From positions 930,001 through 994,000 of the forward strand of contig NZ_JBKINJ010000001.1 of assembly GCF_046602855.1 (NCBI RefSeq): a stretch of 64,000 nt of DNA, written 5' to 3'. Below, piece after piece: positions 8,501 to 17,558 of the stretch. A program made the translations under genes and the position numbers. Below the pieces are notes generated by a model that was not told the origin of the DNA, did not search any database, and saw nothing but the letters and a program-made list of their open reading frames with translations. How positions within the stretch are numbered: the first letter of the stretch is position 1; each line of letters begins with the position of its first letter. The DNA is from Gracilimonas sp046602855. Lineage in GTDB: Bacteria; Bacteroidota; Rhodothermia; Balneolales; Balneolaceae.

Positions 8501-9447
8501 TGAATTTCATACAAGATATAAGAAAAAGAGCTTCATCAACATCAAAAAGGATCGTTCTGCCTCGTTCATCAGATATTCGAGTAATTAAAGCTGCTGAATA
8601 CTTACAGGATAATAATTTAGCAAAGCCGATTTTAATTCAAAATGAAGAGGCTTCTATTCCAAAACATTTAGATGTGATCGATCCTGTATCGGATGAAAGG
8701 CTAAAGGCTTACGCAACTACTTTTTACGAAAGAAGAAAACATAAAGGAATTTCTGAAGCTGAAAGCATCGAAATTATAAAGGATCCACTTTTCTTTGCTG
8801 CTTCTATGCTTGCAGCCGGAGATGCAGACGGAGCTGTGGCCGGTTCTGTAGCAACTACAGGAGATGTGCTGAGAGCTGCTATCCAAGCCATTGGGTTAAA
8901 AAAGGGATCAAATGTTGTTTCAAGTGTTTTTATCATGAGTTTTGAAGACGGCAGGGTTTACACTTATGGAGATTGCGCCGTTGTGCCTTATCCAAATGAG
9001 GAGCAGCTAGCAACCATTGCCATTGATTCAGCTCAAACACATGAAAAAGTCACCGGTACAGATCCCAAAGTAGCCATGTTGTCTTTTTCTACGAAGGGCA
9101 GTGCACAGCACGAGCGTATCGATTTGGTGAAAAATGCACTTGAGATCGTAAAAACTCATAACCTGGATTTTTCCGCAGATGGTGAACTTCAGTTTGATGC
9201 CGCAATCATCCCTGAGATCGCGAAACGTAAAGCTCCTGGATCTGAAGTAGCGGGTCAGGCCAATGTATTTATCTTTCCAAATTTGGATGCTGGAAATATT
9301 GCTTATAAAATTACAGAAAGATTGGCAGATGCAACAGCTACAGGGCCTGTGATACAAGGATTGGCAAAACCTATGATGGACCTATCAAGAGGCTGCAGCT
9401 GGGAAGATATTGTCAATACAGCCTGCGTATGTGCTCTGATGAATTAA
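8500..9447 (+). CDS. pta: Phosphate acetyltransferase (phosphotransacetylase)
   Basis: 315 residues of the PTA_PTB fold; converts acetyl-CoA and phosphate to acetyl phosphate and CoA, upstream of AckA. Visible family features are RIVLPRSSDIRVIKAAEYL near the start, AGDADGAVAGSVATTGDVLRA, MLSFSTKGSA, ELQFDAAIIPEIA and the C-terminal VANVFIFPNLDAGNIAYK-type region. It is the short form without an N-terminal regulatory domain. A GTG 51 bases upstream is in frame but would extend the protein into the EamA gene; the ATG overlapping that stop is the better start. Confidence 0.95.
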   Translation: MNFIQDIRKRASSTSKRIVLPRSSDIRVIKAAEYLQDNNLAKPILIQNEEASIPKHLDVIDPVSDERLKAYATTFYERRKHKGISEAESIEIIKDPLFFAASMLAAGDADGAVAGSVATTGDVLRAAIQAIGLKKGSNVVSSVFIMSFEDGRVYTYGDCAVVPYPNEEQLATIAIDSAQTHEKVTGTDPKVAMLSFSTKGSAQHERIDLVKNALEIVKTHNLDFSADGELQFDAAIIPEIAKRKAPGSEVAGQANVFIFPNLDAGNIAYKITERLADATATGPVIQGLAKPMMDLSRGCSWEDIVNTACVCALMN

Positions 9448-9480
9448 GTGAACAATAACAGGGGATGAATAGTCGATAAT

Positions 9481-10086
9481 ATGTTAATAACATTCGAAGG
9501 AATAGACGGAAGCGGTAAATCGACTCAAATTGAACTATTACAGCAATATTTGAGAGATAAAAGTTATGAGGTACAGGTTTTCCGGGAACCCGGAGGAACA
9601 GATGTATCTGAAATGATCCGAGGTATGTTGTTGAACCCTGAGATCGAAATAGATCCGGTTACAGAGCTTTTGCTATTTTCATCAGCACGGTCACAACTTG
9701 TAGCGGAAAAGTTATTACCCTTACTGAAGAAAGATGTTGTAGTGATCCTAGACCGGTTCTTTGATTCAACAACTGCCTATCAAGGCTTTGGAAGAAAAAG
9801 CATGCCAATTGAAGAGATCAAACAGATAAACGAGATTGCTACCCATAATTTGACCCCAGATGTCACTTTTTACCTTCGTCTTAGTCTGGAAGAAGCTGCT
9901 GAACGAACCAAAAGATTTGAGAAAGACAGGATGGAGCTTTCAGGAGATTCATTTTTTAAACGAGTATTCGATGGATTCGAACAGATAGCTAAAACTGAAG
10001 AGAGATTTAAGACAATTGATGCGGGGCAGGGAGTTCAGGAAATACATGAAGAGATCGTAAGTAATCTTGAAAATAGACTGCTTTAA
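9481..10086 (+). CDS. tmk: Thymidylate kinase
   Basis: 201 residues. Phosphorylates dTMP to dTDP. The P-loop FEGIDGSGKST sits at residues 4-14, the LDRFFDSTTAYQG substrate motif near residue 90, and the REPGGT loop near residue 37. A lid region rich in arginine follows around residue 140. It stands 33 bases after pta and may belong to the same transcript; no terminator is seen between them. Confidence 0.97.
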   Translation: MLITFEGIDGSGKSTQIELLQQYLRDKSYEVQVFREPGGTDVSEMIRGMLLNPEIEIDPVTELLLFSSARSQLVAEKLLPLLKKDVVVILDRFFDSTTAYQGFGRKSMPIEEIKQINEIATHNLTPDVTFYLRLSLEEAAERTKRFEKDRMELSGDSFFKRVFDGFEQIAKTEERFKTIDAGQGVQEIHEEIVSNLENRLL

Positions 10087-10122
10087 TCGACCCTCGTATT
10101 CGGCAAATCTTCGGAATAAAAG

Positions 10123-10141
10123 ACTTTTTATTATAAAAAGT
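10123..10141. repeat. A/T-rich 8-bp inverted repeat after tmk
   Basis: acttttta-tta-taaaaagt forms a perfect hairpin 37 bases past the tmk stop within the 209-base gap before the SRPBCC gene. It has no G/C pairs beyond the ends and no clean T tract, so it is at best a weak terminator; it could also be a regulator site. The rest of this gap shows nothing I recognise. Confidence 0.35.
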
Positions 10142-10295
10142 TATAGAAAATAAATTTTTATGTGCCAGGATAATTGAGGCTTAGTCATATTATCCGTAAA
10201 TTTAGAACAATCTGGATGAGTCCTGCCTTTTTCCATGACAACCAGTTCATCAAAAGAATACAATTCTAACGATCATAACTACCAAGTATTAAATT

Positions 10296-10769
10296 ATGGC
10301 GCACGAAAGAATCGAAATTGATCTACCTCTTGCCAAAGTCTACGAACTCTTAAGCAACCCAGTTGAATTTCCTAAGTTTTTGGAACGCATCGACAAAGTA
10401 GAGCGAGTCAACTCGCAGACATTTGAGTATAAAACTATGATAGGGGACGAAGAGTACAGTTGGACAACTAACTTAATCGACAACCTACGTAATACCCGTT
10501 TTGCCTGGATTACCATAAGTGGTAACCTGAATCAAACAGGTACTATACGTTTTACTCCACTTGATAATGGAGAACGCACTCGCGTTGAGTTTTCATTAGA
10601 CTACCGAACCTTTTTCGGTGAACCAGAGGAAGAACTTGCTTCTTTTATTGAAGATTCACCGGCTCAGTTAGCTAAAGATCTGGCAAAGTTCAAAGAACTA
10701 GCCGAAGGAGGAACTTTTAAAGAAACTCCGATCGAAACTGATGAAGAGAAAGAAGAAGTTACTGCTTAG
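10296..10769 (+). CDS. SRPBCC (START-like) lipid-binding/cyclase family protein
   Basis: 157 residues with the helix-grip pattern of the polyketide cyclase/COQ10 group: an opening ERIEIDLPLAKVYELLSNPVEFPKFL, central beta strands (YSWTTNLIDNLRNTRFAWITISG) and a C-terminal helix (EDSPAQLAKDLAKFKELAE). Related proteins bind hydrophobic ligands such as quinones or lipids; no ligand can be named here. It seems to be a single-gene unit, closed by a strong terminator. Confidence 0.75.
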   Translation: MAHERIEIDLPLAKVYELLSNPVEFPKFLERIDKVERVNSQTFEYKTMIGDEEYSWTTNLIDNLRNTRFAWITISGNLNQTGTIRFTPLDNGERTRVEFSLDYRTFFGEPEEELASFIEDSPAQLAKDLAKFKELAEGGTFKETPIETDEEKEEVTA

Positions 10770-10795
10770 TCAGATCGATATATAATTTCATATTG

Positions 10796-10828
10796 AATGC
10801 GCATCCTTAACGATGCGCATTTTTTTTG
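10796..10828 (+). terminator. Intrinsic terminator after the SRPBCC gene
   Basis: A perfect 10-bp stem, aatgcgcatc and gatgcgcatt, around the loop cttaac, followed by eight or more T residues. It lies 27 bases after the stop and 17 bases before aroE, so it separates the two transcripts; the aroE promoter would then have to lie within or just upstream of the hairpin. Confidence 0.92.
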
Positions 10829-10844
10829 TCATTAGATCACCATT

Positions 10845-11696
10845 ATGAATTTCAGTGAATTTTTAGCTTCAGAGTCGAGCCATCGCCCGCATTATTTACT
10901 CATTGGCAGCCCCATTAGTCACAGTGTTTCACCGCTGATGCACAATATTGCTCTGCAACACCACGACCTTAAAGCAGAATATCACGCAGTGGGGGTTCGT
11001 CAGAGTGAAATACCAAGTTTGATAGCACACTTCAATAAACTGGAATTCCTTGGGGCAAATGTTACTATACCGTATAAGGAAACTGTGTTTGAAGCCATGG
11101 ATACACTCGGAATGGAAGCGGCTCAAATTGAAGCAATTAACACCATCGTGAAGCGAGATGGAAAAATAATTGGAGAAAATACGGATGAATATGGATTTCG
11201 GGTTCCCATTGAAGAATATGAGGATGAACTCTATGGAGAAACGGCTGTTATTTTTGGAACGGGGGGAGCCACAAAAGCCATAAACTTTGCATTACAGGGT
11301 ATGGGTTTGGAAGATATTATCATGGTTTCAAGGAGACCCGGACAATATGATACTTCCGGTAATATAAAGATGTGTAATTATGATAACTGGACAGCCTATG
11401 CAGAGGATGCTTCAATTATAATCAATGCAACCCCTTTAGGTATGGAGCCAAATATCGAAGCATCTCCGGTAGCAGACGATCAGGTAGATATTTTAACAGG
11501 TAAAATTTGTTATGATGTTGTGTATAATCCACAGGAAACAAAATTTTTAAAACAATCAAAACAAGCTGATGGAATACCAGTGGGTGGTTTGGATATGTTG
11601 ATCCATCAGGCAGCTAAGTCATTTAAAATGTGGACCGGTCTGGAATTTCCATTAGGTCTTATAAAAATGAAATTAGATGATGTCTTCCCGGATTGA
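10845..11696 (+). CDS. aroE: Shikimate dehydrogenase (NADP+)
   Basis: 283 residues. Reduces 3-dehydroshikimate to shikimate in the aromatic pathway that supplies chorismate to the trp operon. The N-terminal shikimate-binding motif LIGSPISHSVSPLMHN, catalytic Lys78 (VTIPYKE) and Asp114 (NTDEYG), and the nucleotide loop GTGGATKAI (138-146) are all present. The gene overlaps the next one by 20 bases. Confidence 0.97.
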   Translation: MNFSEFLASESSHRPHYLLIGSPISHSVSPLMHNIALQHHDLKAEYHAVGVRQSEIPSLIAHFNKLEFLGANVTIPYKETVFEAMDTLGMEAAQIEAINTIVKRDGKIIGENTDEYGFRVPIEEYEDELYGETAVIFGTGGATKAINFALQGMGLEDIIMVSRRPGQYDTSGNIKMCNYDNWTAYAEDASIIINATPLGMEPNIEASPVADDQVDILTGKICYDVVYNPQETKFLKQSKQADGIPVGGLDMLIHQAAKSFKMWTGLEFPLGLIKMKLDDVFPD

Positions 11697-12426
11697 ATAT
11701 ATCCAGCCTGCATTGCTAAATGGGCATGGTATTTCCAGTTGGTTTACGCTCAGAAATCATCAAAATGTAAATCAGAATAGTAATATACCGGGTCTGAATC
11801 TTGGATTAAATACAATTGAGCCAATAGAAGTAGTAGAGCATAACAGAAATCTACTACTTAAAAGGTTGAAAATTGAGCAGCATGAATTAGCTTATGCAAA
11901 ACAGATTCACAAGACCAATATAGAAACAGTTGACACCGGCGGTGAATACCCTGACACAGATGGACTGGTAACGAATGAAAGAAACCTTGTACTTGCTATT
12001 CAAGTGGCTGATTGTGCAGCAATTTTATTGGGAGACAGAAAAAATCATGTAATTGGGGCTGCACATGCCGGATGGAGAGGAGCTGTTGATGATATTTGCA
12101 TCAAAGTAATTATGAGAATGAAAGAGCTAGGGGCTGAGTCCAAACAAATAAAAGCATTTATTAGCCCCTGTATATCCCTGAAGAACTTTGAAGTGGGAGA
12201 GGAAGTAGCAATTCAATTCCCCTCTCGCTATATAGATCTCACCTCTTATGAAAAGCCTCATGTAGATCTCAATACATTTATTAAAGATCAGTTGATGGAA
12301 CAGGGAATTGCAGAAGAGAATATTGAATTAAGTGGAAAGTGTACAATCGATAATGAGTATTTTTATTCTTATCGGCGGCAGAAGAACAAGAGTGGAAGAA
12401 TGATGGCTATGATTAAACTTAATTAG
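11677..12426 (+). CDS. pgeF: YfiH/PgeF-type purine nucleoside phosphorylase (laccase domain)
   Basis: 249 residues of the Cu-oxidase_4 (DUF152) family, now known to act mainly as purine nucleoside phosphorylase/adenosine deaminase and, in some species, to edit peptidoglycan precursors. The three zinc ligands are visible: His78 (AKQIHKTN), Cys113 (VADCAAI) and His130 (AAHAGWRG). The start overlaps aroE; two ATGs stand in tandem and the second is equally possible. Confidence 0.9.
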   Translation: MMSSRIEYIQPALLNGHGISSWFTLRNHQNVNQNSNIPGLNLGLNTIEPIEVVEHNRNLLLKRLKIEQHELAYAKQIHKTNIETVDTGGEYPDTDGLVTNERNLVLAIQVADCAAILLGDRKNHVIGAAHAGWRGAVDDICIKVIMRMKELGAESKQIKAFISPCISLKNFEVGEEVAIQFPSRYIDLTSYEKPHVDLNTFIKDQLMEQGIAEENIELSGKCTIDNEYFYSYRRQKNKSGRMMAMIKLN

Positions 12427-12436
12427 GTAATTTATC

Positions 12437-13336
12437 TTGAGAGTGAGCTATAGCCAGGGTTATGTTGCGGATATCCCCGATGATCATGTTTTCCCGATGA
12501 AGAAATTCAGAGCGTTACATCATTATCTTGTCAATAATGATGTCGTATCTGAAAATGAAGTAGTTAAGCCTTCTTTGGTTGAATTTTCAAGTCTAATCAC
12601 GGCACATACCGATCGTTATGCAAAAGCCGTATGGACCGGAGAATTAGATAAAAAAGAAATCCGCAGAATGGGGTTGCCATGGAGTAAGTCGCTTGCCATT
12701 AGGTCGAGATTAGCCGTACAAGGCACTATTAATGCCGGTTTGATGGCTTTGCAGGATGGATTAGCCGGTAATTTGGCCGGGGGCACGCATCATTCCATGC
12801 CGGATTATGGCGAGGGATTTTGTGTATACAATGATGTTGCAGTTGCCATTCGCGTTCTTCAACAATCTATGTGGGTAAACAAGGTGCTCGTCATTGATTG
12901 TGATGTTCATCAAGGAAACGGCACGGCTCATATATTCGAGAATGATGAATCAGTTTATACATTCTCTATTCACGGGCAAAATAATTACCCTTTCAAAAAG
13001 CCTCCATCAGATCTTGATGTTGGGCTACCCGATAAAACAAATGACAAAGACTATCATAATGTGCTCATTAGTGCTTTAGATAAGATAAAAAGCGAATTTG
13101 ATCCGGATCTTGTCTTTTACCTTGGAGGGATCGATCCTTTAAAGAGAGATCATTTTGGAAGATTATCATTAACGTTAAATGGATTAAGGGTAAGAGATCG
13201 CATTGTAATTGAGACTGTCACTCAATGGGATAAACCGATTACTTTACTACTTTCAGGCGGGTATGCACCGTCATTATCTGAGACGGTTACAGCTCACGCT
13301 CAGATGTTTGAAGTAGCAAAAGAAATGGGGTTTTGA
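12437..13336 (+). CDS. Histone deacetylase superfamily zinc amidohydrolase (class IV-like)
   Basis: 299 residues with the full HDAC active site: GGTHHSMPDYGEGFCVYND (His118, His119), IDCDVHQGNG (zinc ligands Asp156 and His158) and GGIDPLKRDHFGRL (Asp233), then a C-terminal LLSGGY. Bacterial members deacylate acetyl-lysine, acetylpolyamines or other N-acyl substrates; the GGxHH spacing and HQGNG match the HDAC11-like group. No ATG is suitable: TTG (12437) or GTG (12443) must start it. It stands 10 bases after pgeF, probably cotranscribed. Confidence 0.9.
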   Translation: MRVSYSQGYVADIPDDHVFPMKKFRALHHYLVNNDVVSENEVVKPSLVEFSSLITAHTDRYAKAVWTGELDKKEIRRMGLPWSKSLAIRSRLAVQGTINAGLMALQDGLAGNLAGGTHHSMPDYGEGFCVYNDVAVAIRVLQQSMWVNKVLVIDCDVHQGNGTAHIFENDESVYTFSIHGQNNYPFKKPPSDLDVGLPDKTNDKDYHNVLISALDKIKSEFDPDLVFYLGGIDPLKRDHFGRLSLTLNGLRVRDRIVIETVTQWDKPITLLLSGGYAPSLSETVTAHAQMFEVAKEMGF

Positions 13337-13400
13337 ACATTCATTCCTTACCTTTAGGGTCTATAAAGAATTTAAAATTGAAGATTATTCATCTCTAAGA

Positions 13401-14552
13401 GTGAAAAAGAAAAAACTAGTTATTTTGGGCTCTACAGGATCCATTGGTACGCAGGCTCTTGAGATCGTCCGGCAACATCCTGATCAATTTGAGGTTTTAG
13501 CAATTTCAGCTAATACCAACTGGAAATTGTTTTCGGACCAGATCAATGAATTTACTCCTAAATTTGCCCTAATATGTAACTCAGATTATTATTCTGATCT
13601 TCGAAGCAATATATCTTCTTCTATAAAAATAATAAGTGGTGAAGAGCATTTACCGGCCTTAGCTACTCTGGATGAAGCTGATATAATACTTAATAGTCTT
13701 GTAGGTTTTGCAGGATTTGAATCAACTTTGAATGCTATTCAGGCCAACAAAAAGGTAGCATTGGCTAATAAAGAATCTCTTGTAGCTGGTGGAGAGATTA
13801 TCATGAAGGAGTTGAAACAATCAAATGCTGAACTTATACCTGTAGATTCAGAGCACAGTGCCATGTTTCAGTGTATGGCCGGTGAAGATATGAAGGATAT
13901 CGAGAAAATAGTGATCACAGCAAGTGGTGGGCCATTCCGGAACCACACAGTCGATCAGCTAAAAAAAGTAACCTTAAAAGAAGCTCTCGATCATCCTAAC
14001 TGGGATATGGGTGATAAGATAACCATAGATTCAGCCACGATGATGAATAAAGGCCTCGAGATCATAGAAGCTCATTGGTTATTTGGTATTCCTGTTGAAG
14101 ACATTGAGCCCGTTATTCATCCGCAAAGTATTATTCATTCCATTATTACATTTAAAGACGGTTCAAGTAAGGCCCAAATGGGGCCACCAGATATGAAAGT
14201 ACCCATAATATACGCTTTAGGGTATCCTGACAGACTTCCATTGAAGACGCCAAGAATGGATTGGGGTAAAACGCATAGCCTGACGTTTAGTCCTGTTGAC
14301 TTTCAGAAGTTTCCTTGTGTAAGATTAGCGATGGAAAGCATCAGCAAAGGCGGGTTTGCTCCTACAGTTTTGAATGCAGCAAATGAGATAGCTGTTGAGA
14401 GATTTTTGAATCGAGAAATTGGTTATATTCAAATCCCAAAAATTGTGAAACAAAGTTTGGCGAACATAGATTTGAATGATAGTTTGAGTCTTGATAAGAT
14501 TAAAGAAATAGATAAAGAAACGCGAGCATTCGCAGCATCAATATTTAAATAA
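13401..14552 (+). CDS. dxr: 1-deoxy-D-xylulose 5-phosphate reductoisomerase
   Basis: 383 residues from a GTG start. Second step of the MEP isoprenoid pathway. NADPH loop LGSTGSIGTQALEIV near the start, then ANKESLVAGG, PVDSEHSAMFQ with the metal-binding Asp and Glu, ASGGPFRN and MNKGLEIIEAHWLF. The type 2 IPP isomerase and polyprenyl synthase that use its product are 30 kb downstream. rseP follows after 5 bases. Confidence 0.97.
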   Translation: MKKKKLVILGSTGSIGTQALEIVRQHPDQFEVLAISANTNWKLFSDQINEFTPKFALICNSDYYSDLRSNISSSIKIISGEEHLPALATLDEADIILNSLVGFAGFESTLNAIQANKKVALANKESLVAGGEIIMKELKQSNAELIPVDSEHSAMFQCMAGEDMKDIEKIVITASGGPFRNHTVDQLKKVTLKEALDHPNWDMGDKITIDSATMMNKGLEIIEAHWLFGIPVEDIEPVIHPQSIIHSIITFKDGSSKAQMGPPDMKVPIIYALGYPDRLPLKTPRMDWGKTHSLTFSPVDFQKFPCVRLAMESISKGGFAPTVLNAANEIAVERFLNREIGYIQIPKIVKQSLANIDLNDSLSLDKIKEIDKETRAFAASIFK

Positions 14553-14557
14553 ATTAC

Positions 14558-15898
14558 ATGGATTGGTTTTTAAGTTTATTAAACACGTTACTCATATTCG
14601 GCGGGGCGATCATGATCCTCGTTTTTGTACATGAGTTGGGTCATTTTTTGGCGGCTAAACTATTTGGCATGAGAGTTGAACGCTTCTCAATTGGATTTCC
14701 ACCACGAGTCTGGGGATTTCAGAAAGGTGATACTGATTATTGCATTGGTGCTACACCACTGGGAGGTTACGTTAAGATCTCAGGGATGATAGATGAAAGT
14801 ATGGATACCGATCATTTAGAAAAAGAACCTGAAGATTGGGAATACCGAAGCAAGCCGGTATGGCAAAGAATTATTACTATAACTGCCGGTGTTATTTTCA
14901 ATATGATCCTCGCTTTCTTTATCTACTTCGGGATGACCTACTCCAATGGGAAAGCGGTACTGCCAATTCAGGAATCACAGGGTATTTATGTACCTGAAAC
15001 TTCCATTTTAAATGAGATTGGTTTTGAAACCGGTGATAAGATCGTAGGTGTAAACGGAAAGGAAGTAACCTACTTCAATGATCTGGTTTCTGCCTCTGAG
15101 TTAACAGCTGATAACCTGAACTATTCCGTGTTGCGTGATGGTCAGAAGATCAATGTGCCTGTAAGTTCAAACTATCTGGACAGTCTTCAAACGCGTGGAT
15201 TCCTGGATATAAGCTACATGCTTCCAAGTAAGGTATCATCTGTACCGGCAGGGAGACCTGCAGCCGAAGCCGGGCTCAAGGCTGGAGACAGGATCGTTTC
15301 TGCCAATGGTGACAGCGTTAGCTACTGGGTGCAATTAGTAGAGATCATACAAGAAGCTGACACTGCTATAAACTTTGGTGTAATGAGGGCAGACTCATTA
15401 TTCTACGCATCCATTATGCCTGACCAAGAAAGTAAAACTATAGGAATTGCTTCACCTAATCCTCAATCTCTGGGTTTTGAACGCATTGAGTACGGTTTTT
15501 TTGAATCCATAGGTGAAGGTTATAATCAAACCATTGAACAAACCACCGGCATTTTGCAGGGTTTTGCAAGAATGTTAACAGGCGATATTTCAGTTAAACA
15601 AAACCTTGGCGGACCAATTGCCATTGCAAATATTACTCGCGAGGCAACTGATCAAGCCGGTTGGATTGGATTTTGGAACATAACGGCATTATTAAGTATT
15701 ACGCTGGCCATATTAAATATACTTCCTATACCTGCATTGGATGGAGGACATTTGGTATTTCTGCTTTATGAAGGAATTACCAGGAGAGAACCCTCCGAAA
15801 AGGTTCGAATGGTGGCACAACAGATCGGTTTCTTCTTAATGATAGGGCTCTTTATTTTTGTTATGTTTAATGATGCATTCAGGTATTTTGGATTATAA
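14558..15898 (+). CDS. rseP: RseP-type site-2 intramembrane metalloprotease
   Basis: 446 residues. The zinc motif HELGH is at residues 25-29 in the first helix, and the second ligand motif ILPIPALDGGHL is near the C-terminus, within the last helices. Between them are two PDZ-like domains (around GFETGDKIVGVNGKEV and AGLKAGDRIVSANGDSV). In many bacteria this protease releases anti-sigma factors or clears signal peptides. Encoded between dxr and psd, an arrangement common in related genomes. Confidence 0.95.
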   Translation: MDWFLSLLNTLLIFGGAIMILVFVHELGHFLAAKLFGMRVERFSIGFPPRVWGFQKGDTDYCIGATPLGGYVKISGMIDESMDTDHLEKEPEDWEYRSKPVWQRIITITAGVIFNMILAFFIYFGMTYSNGKAVLPIQESQGIYVPETSILNEIGFETGDKIVGVNGKEVTYFNDLVSASELTADNLNYSVLRDGQKINVPVSSNYLDSLQTRGFLDISYMLPSKVSSVPAGRPAAEAGLKAGDRIVSANGDSVSYWVQLVEIIQEADTAINFGVMRADSLFYASIMPDQESKTIGIASPNPQSLGFERIEYGFFESIGEGYNQTIEQTTGILQGFARMLTGDISVKQNLGGPIAIANITREATDQAGWIGFWNITALLSITLAILNILPIPALDGGHLVFLLYEGITRREPSEKVRMVAQQIGFFLMIGLFIFVMFNDAFRYFGL

Positions 15899-15900
15899 AA

Positions 15901-16551
15901 ATGATCTCTAAAGAAGGTTACGGCACAATTGCATTCGTTGTTCTAGTATCGTTATTGGTAAGCGGCTTTGCCGGTTATTATTTACCGGAGAGGATAACCT
16001 ACATGTTCTATTCTGTATTTTTAGTCCTCACAGCTTTAACGGTCTATTTTTTTAGAGATCCGGATAGAAATATTCCCTCTGATACCAATCTAATTATTGC
16101 ACCGGCAGACGGTAAGGTTGTTTTTATAAAGGAAATTGAAGAAAACGTTTATTTAAAAGGCAAAGCAACACAGATCAGTATTTTCTTATCACCTTTGAAT
16201 GTTCATGTTAATAGAAATCCGGTTTCAGGAAAGTTGGAATATGTCAAATATCATCCGGGCGAATATCTAATGGCATGGACCGAGCATGCTTCGGAACTCA
16301 ATGAGAGGGCAGACTTTGGAGTTCTTCATCCATCAGGAACCAAAATCTTTTTCCGTCAGATTACCGGATTTTTGGCACGTCGTATCGTTTACAAGATCAA
16401 TGAGGGTGATGACCTTGTTGCAGGAGAACGTTTTGGCATTATGAAATTTGGTTCGCGAATGGATGTTGTTGTCCCCGGTAATGTTACAACTCAGGTTAAA
16501 GAAGGAGATAAGACTGTAGCCGGGGAATCTGTACTTGGAACTATTCAATAA
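15901..16551 (+). CDS. psd: Phosphatidylserine decarboxylase, short archaeal-type
   Basis: 216 residues, the length of the short Psd class. Membrane-associated N-terminus (two hydrophobic segments), then IIAPADGKVVFI, the FLSPLNVHVNRNPVSG signature, and the self-cleavage Gly184-Ser185 (KFGSRMD), where the serine becomes the pyruvoyl cofactor. Makes phosphatidylethanolamine from the product of the next gene. Its stop overlaps the pssA ATG by one base. Confidence 0.96.
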   Translation: MISKEGYGTIAFVVLVSLLVSGFAGYYLPERITYMFYSVFLVLTALTVYFFRDPDRNIPSDTNLIIAPADGKVVFIKEIEENVYLKGKATQISIFLSPLNVHVNRNPVSGKLEYVKYHPGEYLMAWTEHASELNERADFGVLHPSGTKIFFRQITGFLARRIVYKINEGDDLVAGERFGIMKFGSRMDVVVPGNVTTQVKEGDKTVAGESVLGTIQ

Positions 16552-17381
16552 TGAAATATCCTATCCAAAAGAAATATCACTCATTCAAGCAGCGACAGAA
16601 GCGACGAAAGGAGGTAAAGCCACCGGTAAATAAACGAATTGCCGTTCCTAGTTTCTTTACTTTAATGAACCTTTTCAGTGGTTTTCTTGCGATTATTTCT
16701 ATATCCAATGAAGATTTTGTACTGGGAGCTTGGCTGATTGCTTTAGCCGGTTTATTTGACGTTTTTGACGGATTAATGGCAAGATTGGCCAATGCCACCA
16801 GTGATTTTGGTATTGAGTTGGACTCGATCAGTGATATGGTCTCTTTTGGAGTCGCTCCGGGATTCCTGATCTACAGCTGGAGTTTACATGAACTTGGTTT
16901 TGTAGGGATCATAGTTAGTGCACTTCCTCCTTTATGCGGCGCAGTAAGACTTGCACGGTTTAATGTTAATGCACGCCTACAGCCCTCTCAGGGTTTTTTC
17001 ATAGGATTACCAATTCCTGCACAGGCTATTATTTTGGGATCCTTCTTTTTGACCTTTAAAGACTCTGTAGAACTGTTTTCATTTCTTGAAAACGGAGTCA
17101 ATTCAGCTCTGATACCTATCATTGTTGTGATATCTTTTTTGATGGTAAGTACGCTTCCATTTGATAAGATCCCAAGATTTGACCGAAATACGATCCGTGA
17201 ACAGAGAGGGACCTTTATTCTATTTATAACTTATCTGATACTCATACTTGCCTTCAAAGAATATGGTTTGATGATTGTATTCACGATTTTCGTGCTTAAA
17301 GGTATTACGATAGGTGCTATCCAATTCTTTACGGATGATTATGGACCGGAAGGCACTGATGAATTTCAGGATTACAGCTGA
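16551..17381 (+). CDS. pssA: CDP-diacylglycerol-serine O-phosphatidyltransferase
   Basis: 276 residues with a basic N-terminus followed by multiple membrane helices. The CDP-alcohol phosphotransferase motif is complete: FDGLMARLANATSDFGIELD with DG, AR, G, D and D, then SISD. Transfers phosphatidyl from CDP-diacylglycerol to serine; coupled to psd by a one-base overlap, giving a two-step phosphatidylethanolamine unit. Confidence 0.95.
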   Translation: MKYPIQKKYHSFKQRQKRRKEVKPPVNKRIAVPSFFTLMNLFSGFLAIISISNEDFVLGAWLIALAGLFDVFDGLMARLANATSDFGIELDSISDMVSFGVAPGFLIYSWSLHELGFVGIIVSALPPLCGAVRLARFNVNARLQPSQGFFIGLPIPAQAIILGSFFLTFKDSVELFSFLENGVNSALIPIIVVISFLMVSTLPFDKIPRFDRNTIREQRGTFILFITYLILILAFKEYGLMIVFTIFVLKGITIGAIQFFTDDYGPEGTDEFQDYS

Positions 17382-17558
17382 TTTACAATACAATCTCATG
17401 CTGTCAGCAAACTAGTTTATATGCGGAACAGGTATAGATATAGTAAAATGATCAACTCATATCAATTAATGGCATGTGTTCTTGCAAGGTCGATAGAAAC
17501 AATAAAAGTCATGCCACGACCAAGAAGATTTCCGGTTACGATCCAGAAAGCTTTTTCT

